Shown here: positions 15,684-23,336 of the stretch, in pieces
Numbering within the stretch: position 1 is the first letter of the stretch
Layout of the letters: each line of letters opens with the position of its first letter
Origin: Streptomyces verrucosisporus
Lineage (GTDB): Bacteria; Actinomycetota; Actinomycetes; Streptomycetales; Streptomycetaceae
Length of the DNA: 49,999 nt
Reading direction: 5' to 3'
Assembly (NCBI RefSeq): GCF_017114865.1
Contig: NZ_JADEYH010000034.1
Coordinates: forward strand, 1-49,999
Program-made: the position numbers and the translations under genes
Notes under the pieces: generated by a model
Database searches by the model: none
What the model was told of the DNA's origin: nothing
The model's input: the letters and a program-made list of their open reading frames with translations, nothing else

Positions 15684-17515
15684 TCGTTCTCTCCTCGTGA
15701 CGAGGGGCCGGCGTCCTCGGTGGCAGCCGGTACGTCTTCTGTGCTCCCCCCGGTGTCCCGGCCGGAGCTCCGGCCGGTGTCCCCGCCGGGGGCAGGGTCC
15801 TCCCCGTCCGGATCCGCCCCGTCCGGATCCGCAGCGGGCGGAGCGTCGTCCTGGAGGGCGAAGGCCAGGTCGCCCAGCTCCTCGGGGAGCCGCGCGGACT
15901 CGCTGCGGCCCAGCCCGGCCATCTCCACCACGGTGACACCGTCCGCGCCGCGCCGGGCGCGGACCCACACCCTGCGGCGGCGGATGAACAGCGAGCCGGC
16001 CAGGCCGAGCACGGCGGCGGTGGCACCGGCCAGCGCCCAGCCCTCCCCGGGTTCCTGGGAGACCTGGAAGCTGGCCCACTGCTCGACGCGGTCGAACGTC
16101 AGCGTGCCCGCGCCGTCCGGCAGCTCCACCGACTCGCCGGGGCGCAGATCGGCCCGGAACAGGTCGCCGTCCTCGGCCTTGAACTGCTCCATCTTGTCGG
16201 TGTCGAGCTGGTAGACGTTCTGCGGGAGCCCGGCGTCGACGCCCAGGTCGCCGTGGAAGGCGTTGAGGGAGAGCACCGGGTAGTCCAGCTCGGGGAAGGT
16301 GGAGTGCGGCCCGCGCTCGGCGTCGATCCCGTAGGTGGGCGTGAAGATGCCCTGGAAGCCGAGCTGCTCCTTCTCGCCGTCCTTGTCGCGGTAGTCGGTG
16401 ACCTTGATGACGCCCGTGGAGGTCAGGCCCAGGCTCTCCTGCGGCAGGAACGGCACCGGGCCCCGGTAGGCCATCTTCCCCTGCCCGTCGGTGACGGTGA
16501 CGACCGGCGCGTAGCCGTGGCCGACCAGGAAGACCTTGGAGTCGCCGACCTTCAGCGGGTGGTTGACCTCGATGGAGGTCTTCTTCTCCGCGCCGTCGGC
16601 GCCCTCCCAGTACGAGACGTCGGCGCGGAAGGTGCGCGCGGTGCCGCGCTGCGGGCCGGTGCGCTCGAAGGAGGCGTGGAACTCCTCCAGCGTGAAGCCG
16701 AAGACGTCCAGGTCCTCGGTGTCGTACAGCGACCCGGAGGTGAAGTCGTCGTAGTGGACGAGCGTGTTGGAGAACCCGTCGCCCTCCACGATGAGCTTGC
16801 CGCCCTCGGAGTTCCACAGCTGCCCGGCCGCGAAGGCGATCAGCATCACGATCAGCGAGACGTGGAAGACGAGGTTCCCGGCCTCGCGCAGATAGCCCTT
16901 CTCGGCGGCGACCGATCCCCCCGGACCGGACCCGTCCGGACCGGGGGGATCGGTCGGGGAGGTGCGGAAGCGGCGCCCCTTCAGCAGTATGCGCGCCGCC
17001 CGGAGCACCCGCTCCGGTTCGGCGTCGGTGCGCCAGGTGGTGTGGGCGGGCATCCCGGTCAGCCGGCGCGGCGCGCGCGGCGGACGGGAGCGGAGCTGGC
17101 CGATGAACTGCCAGCTGCGCGGGAGGATGCAGCCGATGAGCGAGACGAACAGCAGGATGTAGATCGCGGAGAACCACACCGAGCTGTAGACGTCGAAGAG
17201 CTGGAGTCTGTCGTAGACCTCCGCCAGCGTCCCGTTGCGCTCCTTGAAGTTCCGCACGGCGAAGACGTTCGCGCCGTTCTGCGGGATCAGCGAGCCGGGG
17301 ACGGCGGCGAGCGAGAGCAGGAAGAGCAGGATCAGCGCGACCCGCATCGAGGTGAGCTGCCGCCAGAACCAGCGGGCCCAGCCCACCGGTCCCAGCGCGG
17401 GGACGTCGACCGACGAGTCCTCGCGGGGGGCGGTGGAGATCCGGCCGCCCGCCTCCTGCTCCTCGGCACCGGCCCGGGTGTTCTCGAGGGCTTTCCCGAC
17501 ATCTGCTGTGGGCAT
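15680..17515 (-). CDS. resB: Cytochrome c biogenesis protein ResB
   Basis: 611 aa. Partner of CcsB in the System II haem lyase. It has the usual ResB plan: N-terminal cytoplasmic tail, helices (VALILLFLLSLAAVPGSLIPQ and the SSVWFSAIYILLFVSLIGCILPR hairpin), a large external domain, a final helix near residue 500 (ALAGATAAVLGLAGSLFI) and an acidic Asp/Gly/Pro tail. ATG starts 1 bp after the ccdA stop; its end overlaps ccsB. The closest partners in order confirm the operon. Confidence 0.95.
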   Translation of the reverse strand: MPTADVGKALENTRAGAEEQEAGGRISTAPREDSSVDVPALGPVGWARWFWRQLTSMRVALILLFLLSLAAVPGSLIPQNGANVFAVRNFKERNGTLAEVYDRLQLFDVYSSVWFSAIYILLFVSLIGCILPRSWQFIGQLRSRPPRAPRRLTGMPAHTTWRTDAEPERVLRAARILLKGRRFRTSPTDPPGPDGSGPGGSVAAEKGYLREAGNLVFHVSLIVMLIAFAAGQLWNSEGGKLIVEGDGFSNTLVHYDDFTSGSLYDTEDLDVFGFTLEEFHASFERTGPQRGTARTFRADVSYWEGADGAEKKTSIEVNHPLKVGDSKVFLVGHGYAPVVTVTDGQGKMAYRGPVPFLPQESLGLTSTGVIKVTDYRDKDGEKEQLGFQGIFTPTYGIDAERGPHSTFPELDYPVLSLNAFHGDLGVDAGLPQNVYQLDTDKMEQFKAEDGDLFRADLRPGESVELPDGAGTLTFDRVEQWASFQVSQEPGEGWALAGATAAVLGLAGSLFIRRRRVWVRARRGADGVTVVEMAGLGRSESARLPEELGDLAFALQDDAPPAADPDGADPDGEDPAPGGDTGRSSGRDTGGSTEDVPAATEDAGPSSRGENE

Positions 17516-17516
17516 C

Positions 17517-18281
17517 TCAGATCCCTACGGTGAAGCTGTTGGTCCAGGTGCGCATTTCGGTCAGCAGCAGGTCCCACGCCCCGGTGAGCATCAGGACCCC
17601 CAGCGCGACCAGCATCCCCCCGCCGATCCGCATGACCCACACATAGTGCCGCTTGACCACGCTGAAGGCGCCGATCGCCCGCCGGAAGGCCACCGCCGTC
17701 AGTATCAGCGGCAGGCCCAGGCCCAGGCAGTAGGCGACCGTCAGCAGTGCTCCCCGCCCCGCGCTCGCCTCGCTGAGCGCCAGTGTGTTGACCGCGGCCA
17801 GCGTGGGCCCCAGGCACGGGGTCCAGCCGACGCCGAAGAGCACACCGAGCACGGGGGCGCCCGCCAGGCCCACGGCCGGTCTGCGGTGGAAGCGGAACTC
17901 GCGCTGCCCGACCCCCCTGAGCAGTCCGGCGAAGAGCAGGCCCATCGCGATCAGGAACACGCCCAGGATCCGGGTGATCGTCTCCTGGTACTCCAGGAGC
18001 GTCTGGCCGAAGTACCCGAAGAGGGCACCGCCCGAGACGAAGACCGCTGTGAAGCCCGCGACGAACAGGGAGGCGCCGAGCACCATCCGCCCTCTGCGCG
18101 CCTCGGCCAGGTCGGCGCCGCCGATGCCCGTGACGTAGGAGAGGTAGCCGGGGACGAGCGGCAGGACGCAGGGGGAGAAGAACGACACCAGCCCGCCCAG
18201 CAGGGCGATGGGGATCGCCAGGAGCAGACCGCCGGTCAGGACGGTCTCGTAGATCCCCGTCCCGGAGGCGAGGTGGGGCAT
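17517..18281 (-). CDS. ccdA: Cytochrome c biogenesis thiol transporter CcdA
   Basis: 254 aa, six membrane helices of the CcdA/DsbD-beta family. It passes reducing power across the membrane to ResA so that apocytochrome cysteines stay reduced for haem attachment. The paired conserved cysteines lie in SFFSPCVLPLVPGYLSYV and GWTPCLGPTL. ATG at 18281, 5 bp after the resA stop, and 1 bp before resB. Confidence 0.95.
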   Translation of the reverse strand: MPHLASGTGIYETVLTGGLLLAIPIALLGGLVSFFSPCVLPLVPGYLSYVTGIGGADLAEARRGRMVLGASLFVAGFTAVFVSGGALFGYFGQTLLEYQETITRILGVFLIAMGLLFAGLLRGVGQREFRFHRRPAVGLAGAPVLGVLFGVGWTPCLGPTLAAVNTLALSEASAGRGALLTVAYCLGLGLPLILTAVAFRRAIGAFSVVKRHYVWVMRIGGGMLVALGVLMLTGAWDLLLTEMRTWTNSFTVGI

Positions 18282-18286
18282 CCGTC

Positions 18287-18904
18287 TCACTTCTCCTTGA
18301 TCAGGGGCTCGATCATGGAGCGGAGCTCCTCCTCGCCGAGCGGCTTCAGGGCCCGGGCCGCGATCCTCCCCTCCCGGTCGAGGACGAGGGTGGAGGGGAT
18401 GGCCTGCGGGTTGAGGCTGCCCTTGGGGAAGCGCAGCAGGAGCTTGCCGGAGGGGTCGTAGAGGCTGGGGTAGGGCACCTCGTACTCGTCCTCGAAGCGC
18501 TGGGCCGGGACCCGGTCGAGGTCCCGGGTGTTGATCCCGACGAACCGCACCCCCTGGTCCTCGGTCTCGGCCGCCACCTTCACCAGGTGCGGCATCTCGG
18601 CGCGGCAGGGCGGGCACCACGAGCCCCAGACGTTGAGGACCACGACATCGCCCCGGTAGTCGGCGACGTCCAGCCGCTCCCCGTCCACCGTCTCGCCGGA
18701 GAGCTCGGGGGCGGGCTTGCGGTCGGCCGGCTCCACCTCGGTGACCGCGCCCGTCCCGTCCACGTAGTTCTTGCCGGATCCGCCGCTCTGCTCCTGGCCG
18801 CCGCCCGCGCCGCAGCCCGACAGGATCAGTGCGCAGGCAGCCGCGGCGGTGACGGCCGCGGACAGCCGGGAGCGGCCTGGGGAGCCGGTAGCGCGAAGAA
18901 ACAT
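18287..18904 (-). CDS. resA: ResA/TlpA-type thiol-disulfide oxidoreductase, lipoprotein
   Basis: 205 aa. The signal peptide ends in LILSGC, so the protein is lipid-anchored outside. The thioredoxin fold carries the active site GSWCPPCRAEMPHL and the cis-proline stretch NPQAIPSTLVLD. It reduces the CXXCH disulfide of apocytochrome c, receiving electrons from CcdA. ATG 18904 gives a normal signal peptide; the open frame upstream is not credible as a leader. First gene of the cytochrome c maturation operon. Confidence 0.94.
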   Translation of the reverse strand: MFLRATGSPGRSRLSAAVTAAAACALILSGCGAGGGQEQSGGSGKNYVDGTGAVTEVEPADRKPAPELSGETVDGERLDVADYRGDVVVLNVWGSWCPPCRAEMPHLVKVAAETEDQGVRFVGINTRDLDRVPAQRFEDEYEVPYPSLYDPSGKLLLRFPKGSLNPQAIPSTLVLDREGRIAARALKPLGEEELRSMIEPLIKEK

Positions 18905-18998
18905 GTGAAAAGTTTCCCATGCGCCTCGCACCGGCGTTCCCCCGCCCCCGCCAAAAGGCCCCACCGGTCGATAACCCGACAACTCCCCCCGCCGGGGT

Positions 18999-19012
18999 GT
19001 GACTTGAGTCAC
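18999..19012. promoter_or_regulatory. Palindromic operator-like site upstream of resA
   Basis: GTGACTTGAGTCAC is a perfect 6+6 palindrome with a 2-bp centre, bordered by GGGGT on the left and CCCC on the right. It lies about 95 bp upstream of the resA start and is the most symmetrical element in that promoter region. The regulator is unknown; it does not match the Rex consensus. Confidence 0.5.
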
Positions 19013-19059
19013 CCCGAACGGCGATCACCGGGCGGTCCCCGGGCGGCCGCGGCCGGCTG

Positions 19060-19139
19060 TGACCGGCCCGGTCGGCTCCGGCGCCGCCGTCTCGCGGGAG
19101 GTCGCGGGGCTTCGGCGCCGGAGCCGGCCGGGCCGGTCA
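19060..19139 (-). terminator. Very long terminator hairpin at the end of the hemL-phosphatase operon
   Basis: Arms 19060-19086 and 19113-19139 pair over 27 positions with a single mismatch and a 26-nt loop. The right arm contains the phosphatase stop codon itself. It separates this operon from resA. Confidence 0.85.
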
Positions 19140-19943
19140 GGCGCCGAAGCCGGGCCCCTTGCCGGCCTGCCCCCTGGCCGGCTTCGCCCCGGCCCTCAGA
19201 TGCGGCGGCACCAGATCGCGGGCCGGCTCGCTGTAGCCGACCGAGACGATCCGGTCGCCGACGAAGGTGAAGGTGGTCAGCGACGCCAGGGTGCACTGCC
19301 GCCTGCGCGGGTCGTGCCACAGCCGGCGGCGTTCGACGAAGCTGCGCACCGTCCAGATCGGCAGCTGGTGGCTGACGCACAGCGCCTCGTGGCCGCGCGC
19401 GGCGTCCCGGGCGGCCTCCAGCGCCGCCATCATCCGCACCACCTGGTCGATGTACGGCTCGCCCCACGACGGGCGGAAGGGGTTGCGCAGGTGCGGCCAG
19501 TTCGCGACCCGCCGCAGGGCTCCGTCCCCGACGCCGAAGGTCTTGCCCTGGAAGATGTTCTCCGCCTCGATCAGCCGCTCGTCGCCGGCCACGTCCAGGC
19601 CGTGGGCCTTGGCGATCGGCGAGGCGGTCTCCTGGGCGCGCTCCAGCGGGGAGGCGACGACATGGGTGATGTCGCGCCCGGCCAGATGCTCGGCGACCCG
19701 CTCGGCCATGCGGCGGCCCAGATCGGAGAGGTGGTAGCCGGGCAGGCGCCCGTAGAGGATCCCCTTGGGGTTCTCCACCTCGCCGTGCCGCATCAGGTGG
19801 ACGACGGTGCGCCTGCCGCCGCCGTGCTGCTCGCGCTCCCCCGCCGTCCCGGCGGGGAGCGCCACGTCCGCGGGGTCCGTCATGCCCGCGGGGTCCGCCG
19901 ACTCCGCCGGGTTCGGGACGCTCCCGTTCGGCTCGCCGGTCAT
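19137..19943 (-). CDS. Histidine phosphatase family protein (phosphoglycerate-mutase-like)
   Basis: 268 aa. A disordered acidic N-terminus of about 45 residues precedes the catalytic LMRHGEVENP, with the second conserved region SPLERAQETASPIA and the distal histidine in LCVSHQLPIWTVRSF. Substrate unknown. ATG 19943 overlaps the hemL stop as ATGA, so the two are translationally coupled. In Streptomyces this gene commonly lies between hemL and resA. Confidence 0.9.
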   Translation of the reverse strand: MTGEPNGSVPNPAESADPAGMTDPADVALPAGTAGEREQHGGGRRTVVHLMRHGEVENPKGILYGRLPGYHLSDLGRRMAERVAEHLAGRDITHVVASPLERAQETASPIAKAHGLDVAGDERLIEAENIFQGKTFGVGDGALRRVANWPHLRNPFRPSWGEPYIDQVVRMMAALEAARDAARGHEALCVSHQLPIWTVRSFVERRRLWHDPRRRQCTLASLTTFTFVGDRIVSVGYSEPARDLVPPHLRAGAKPARGQAGKGPGFGA

Positions 19944-21271
19944 GCCCCCTCCTCCGCGGCGGTGGCCCGCGCGGCGGCGCGCGCGGCCGGCGGCAGGGCG
20001 GCGGCGATCCGCTCGACGGCCCGGTCGTCGTGGGCGGTGGAGACGAACCAGGACTCGAAGGCCGAGGGCGGCAGGTAGACGCCCCGGGCCAGCATCTCGT
20101 GGAAGAAGGCGGTGAAGCGGAACGACTCCTGGCGCCTGGCCGCGTCGTAGTCCGCCACGTCCTCGCCGGTGAAGAAGACAGAGAACATGTTGCCCGCGCT
20201 CTGCAGCCGGTGCGCCACGCCCTCCTCGGCCAGCGCCTCGGTGACCAGCGCGCGGATCTCGGCGGAGACGGCGTCCAGGCGCTCGTACGCCGCGTCGTCC
20301 AGCAGGCGGAGCTGGGCGAGGCCGGCGGCGGTGGCGACCGGGTTCCCGGACAGGGTGCCGGCCTGGTAGACGGGGCCGGCGGGGGCGAGGTGGGCCATCA
20401 CGTCGGCCCGGCCGCCGAAGGCAGCGGCCGGGAAGCCGCCGCCCATCACCTTGCCGAAGGTCATCAGGTCCGGCGCGACGCCGTCCAGGCCGTACCAGCC
20501 GGCCTTCGAGACGCGGAATCCGGTCATCACCTCGTCCGAGACGTACAGCGCGCCGTTCTCCTCGCACAGACGCTTGAGCCCGGCGTTGAAGCCGTCGCGC
20601 GGCGGCACGACGCCCATGTTGCCCGGCGACGCCTCGGTGATCACGCACGCGATCTCGCCGGGGTGCGCGGCGAAGGCGGCGGCGACCGAGTCCAGATCGT
20701 TGTACGGCAGCACCAGCGTGTCCCCGGCCTGCGCGCCCGTCACGCCGGGGGTGTCGGGCAGGGCGAAGGTCGCCACGCCCGAGCCGGCGGCGGCCAGCAG
20801 CGCGTCGACGTGTCCGTGGTAGCAGCCGGCGAACTTGACCACCTTGGCCCGCCCGGTGAAACCGCGCGCCAGGCGGATCGCGGACATCGTGGCCTCGGTG
20901 CCGGAGGAGACCAGCCGCACCTGGTCGACGGGGGCGATGCGGGCGACGATCTCCTCGGCCAGCTCGACCTCGCCCTCGCCGGGCGTGCCGAAGGACGTGC
21001 CGCGCCCGACCGCCGCGCGAACCGCCTCGACCACGGCGGGGTGGGCGTGCCCGAGGACCATCGGGCCCCAGGAGCACACGAGGTCCACGTACTCACGGCC
21101 GTCGGCGTCGGTGAGGTACGGACCGGCACCGGACACCATGAAGCGGGGCGTACCGCCCACGGCGCGGAAGGCGCGCACCGGAGAATTCACGCCTCCGGGC
21201 GTCACGGCGGCGGCACGGTCGTACAGCGACTGCGATACTGGGGCATCGTACGGATAGCTCACGCAAGCCAT
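19940..21271 (-). CDS. hemL: Glutamate-1-semialdehyde 2,1-aminomutase
   Basis: 443 aa. A PLP enzyme that turns glutamate-1-semialdehyde into 5-aminolevulinate, the step after HemA in the C5 haem pathway. The PLP lysine is K274 in DLMTFGKVMGGGFP; the phosphate-binding SSGTEATMSAIRLAR and the gating-loop region are present. The start is ATG 21271 (MACVSYPYD); GTG at 21262 is possible. It feeds the hemA-hemC-hemD-hemB products encoded about 13 kb away. Confidence 0.95.
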   Translation of the reverse strand: MACVSYPYDAPVSQSLYDRAAAVTPGGVNSPVRAFRAVGGTPRFMVSGAGPYLTDADGREYVDLVCSWGPMVLGHAHPAVVEAVRAAVGRGTSFGTPGEGEVELAEEIVARIAPVDQVRLVSSGTEATMSAIRLARGFTGRAKVVKFAGCYHGHVDALLAAAGSGVATFALPDTPGVTGAQAGDTLVLPYNDLDSVAAAFAAHPGEIACVITEASPGNMGVVPPRDGFNAGLKRLCEENGALYVSDEVMTGFRVSKAGWYGLDGVAPDLMTFGKVMGGGFPAAAFGGRADVMAHLAPAGPVYQAGTLSGNPVATAAGLAQLRLLDDAAYERLDAVSAEIRALVTEALAEEGVAHRLQSAGNMFSVFFTGEDVADYDAARRQESFRFTAFFHEMLARGVYLPPSAFESWFVSTAHDDRAVERIAAALPPAARAAARATAAEEGA

Positions 21272-21497
21272 GGTCTCAGAGCCTCGCGCGCATGTGCGGC
21301 CGGGCGTTTCACAGCCCGCCAGAAGGGGAGGTCTCTGAAAGTCTTTGGAGACGATGATCTGGTTGCGCGGCGGGGGCCGCAAGTGGTCGGGTGGTGACAT
21401 GCAGCGCGGTGGCGGACTGGGCGAGGGCACGGGGGACCTGGGCCGGGGACCCAGACGGGCGCGGGGGCGCCACCGGCGGGACCGCGACGCGAGAGCG

Positions 21498-22019
21498 GTG
21501 AGCGAGACCGCCGAGGCCGGGGCCGGCCAGACCGGGACGGCCGGGGCCGAGGGCACGGAGACGAGGAGCAGCAAGGGTGGCCGGGTGGGGGTGACCTACA
21601 AGTACTTCGGCGCGCCGGACGGCGCCACAGCCGCCCGTGTGCCCATCACGATGCGCCCGGACGAGCTCGGCGGGGACGAGCTGGGCCACGGCATGTTCAC
21701 CAGGATCAAGCCGGAGACGATGGCCGCCATGGTCCTCACCGGCATCGAGGGGGTCCCGCTGCACAAGGTGCCCCCGCTGGAACTGGTCGTCCTCCACTCC
21801 GACTACGCGGTGGTCAGGCTCCCCATGACGGTCGTCGACCCGCTGCGCGGCATCGGGGAGGAGTCGGTGGGCGCCGCCGCCTTCATCTGGTCCACCGTCC
21901 CTGACCGGGGCGGCCCGCGCGACGCCTTCGACGTCTACCGGCTCCTGCACGAGTGGCAGGACTTCAGCCACCGGCTCCACGAGGCCGGCCACCAGCCGTA
22001 CTGCCTGGTCTGGCCCTGA
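21498..22019 (+). CDS. Conserved protein of unknown function
   Basis: 173 aa from the GTG at 21498 (VSETAEAGAG), after a weak GAGAG site. The first 30 residues are low-complexity; from VGVTYKYFGAPDG onward it is a compact soluble domain with many charged residues, ending HEAGHQPYCLVWP. I recognise no domain or catalytic motif. The frame opens at 21345, but the added segment is Gly/Arg-rich and looks untranslated. Divergent from hemL, followed by a strong palindrome. Confidence 0.75.
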   Translation: MSETAEAGAGQTGTAGAEGTETRSSKGGRVGVTYKYFGAPDGATAARVPITMRPDELGGDELGHGMFTRIKPETMAAMVLTGIEGVPLHKVPPLELVVLHSDYAVVRLPMTVVDPLRGIGEESVGAAAFIWSTVPDRGGPRDAFDVYRLLHEWQDFSHRLHEAGHQPYCLVWP

Positions 22020-22039
22020 GACTCCCCTGAACGATCCCC

Positions 22040-22065
22040 GGGGGCCGGTGCCGGCACCGGCCCCC
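22040..22065. terminator. Perfect 26-bp palindrome after the unknown gene
   Basis: GGGGGCCGGTGC is followed directly by its complement, ending at 22065. It lies 20 bp after one stop codon and 13 bp before the next start, so it may end the first transcript and also shape the start of the second. Confidence 0.65.
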
Positions 22066-22077
22066 TACGCTCCCGGT

Positions 22078-22413
22078 ATGTCCGTCGCGCGCTCCGTCCT
22101 GCTGTTCGCCCTGGCCGCCCTCCTGGAAATCGGCGGTGCCTGGCTGGTGTGGCAGGGGGTGCGCGAGCACCGGGGCTGGGCGTGGATCGGCGCCGGGGTG
22201 ATCGCGCTGGGCGCCTACGGCTTCGTCGCCACCTTCCAGCCGGACGCGAACTTCGGCCGGGTGCTGGCGGCGTACGGCGGGGTCTTCGTCGCCGGATCCC
22301 TGACCTGGGGCATGGTCGTGGACGGTTTCCGGCCGGACCGCTGGGACGTCGCGGGGGCACTGGTCTGCCTGGCCGGGGTCGCGCTGATCATGTACGCGCC
22401 GCGGGGCGGATGA
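22078..22413 (+). CDS. YnfA/UPF0060 family membrane protein
   Basis: 111 aa, four membrane helices across its whole length, with the family features LLEIGGAWLVWQGVREHRG and FVAGSLTWGMVVDGFRPDRWD. The fold is related to small multidrug resistance proteins; true function unsettled. ATG 22078 is used. No Shine-Dalgarno sequence is visible because CCCCCTACGCTCCCGGT precedes it. Confidence 0.92.
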   Translation: MSVARSVLLFALAALLEIGGAWLVWQGVREHRGWAWIGAGVIALGAYGFVATFQPDANFGRVLAAYGGVFVAGSLTWGMVVDGFRPDRWDVAGALVCLAGVALIMYAPRGG

Positions 22414-22480
22414 AACCGGCCGCCTATCCTTCGAGGCGGTCCGCCCCCGGAAACGTCCACCACCCCGCGAGGAGCCCTCC

Positions 22481-23260
22481 ATGCCCCTGCCCGCCGAGCA
22501 GCAGCCCACCGCCGTCGTCACCGGCGCGAGCAGCGGTATCGGCGCCGCCGCCGCACGCCGGCTGGCCGCCGCCGGGTACCGCACCGTGCTCACCGCCCGC
22601 CGCGCCGACCGCGTGGAGGAGCTCGCCGCCGAGCTGAACGCCGACGGGCACCGGGCCGAGGCGCACCCCCTGGACGTCACCGACCGCGCCGCCGTGGACG
22701 CCTTCGCCTCCCGGCTCGGCCCCCTCGCCCCCGGCAGCGTGCTGGTCAACAACGCCGGCGGCGCCCTGGGCCTGGACCCCGTGGCCACCGCCGACCCCGC
22801 CGACTGGCGGTCGATGTACGAGGTCAACGTGCTGGGCACGCTCCATGTGACGCAGGCCCTGCTCCCGGCCCTGACCGCCTCCGGCGAGGGCACCGTGCTG
22901 GTGCTCTCCTCCACCGCCGGCCACGGCACCTACGAGGGCGGGGCCGGCTACGTCGCCTCCAAGCACGGCGCCCACGTCCTGGCCGAGACCCTCCGCCTGG
23001 AGCTGTGCGGACAGCCGGTGCGCGTCATCGAGATCGCGCCCGGCATGGTGCGCACCGAGGAGTTCTCCCTCACCCGCTTCCGCGGCGACGCCGGGAAGGC
23101 GGCGAAGGTCTACGAGGGCGTCGCCGAGCCGCTGACCGCCGAGGACGTGGCCGACACCGTCGTCTGGGCCGTCACCCGGCCCCCGCACGTCAACGTCGAC
23201 CTGCTGGTCGTCCGCCCCCGCGCCCAGGCGTCCAACACCAAGGTGCACCGCGAGCGCTGA
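22481..23260 (+). CDS. Short-chain dehydrogenase/reductase (YdfG-like)
   Basis: 259 aa. Classical SDR: cofactor loop TGASSGIGAAAARRL, an arginine pair after strand beta-2 (TARRADR) indicating NADP, NNAGGALG, active-site SSTAG...YVASK, and the EIAPGMVRTEEF segment. Similar proteins reduce 3-hydroxy or keto acids; the actual substrate is unknown. ATG is preceded by GAGGAG. It converges with argS. Confidence 0.92.
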   Translation: MPLPAEQQPTAVVTGASSGIGAAAARRLAAAGYRTVLTARRADRVEELAAELNADGHRAEAHPLDVTDRAAVDAFASRLGPLAPGSVLVNNAGGALGLDPVATADPADWRSMYEVNVLGTLHVTQALLPALTASGEGTVLVLSSTAGHGTYEGGAGYVASKHGAHVLAETLRLELCGQPVRVIEIAPGMVRTEEFSLTRFRGDAGKAAKVYEGVAEPLTAEDVADTVVWAVTRPPHVNVDLLVVRPRAQASNTKVHRER

Positions 23261-23263
23261 GCC

Positions 23264-23321
23264 CCCGGACGCGCGGGAACGTCCGGGCGCCCACTCCGCC
23301 TCCGCGGGGCGGGCGCCCGGA
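23264..23321. terminator. Two overlapping hairpins between the SDR gene and argS
   Basis: CCCGGACG (23264-23271) pairs with CGTCCGGG (23280-23287). Alternatively TCCGGGCGCCC (23282-23292) pairs perfectly with GGGCGCCCGGA (23311-23321). The two stems share bases and exclude each other. They probably end both convergent transcripts. Confidence 0.65.
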
Positions 23322-23336
23322 TGCGGTCCGTACGCC

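Noticed and set aside
21331..21352. GTCTC...GAGAC dyad upstream of hemL
   Set aside because: Only 5 bp of the arms plus scattered positions match; too weak to claim as an operator.
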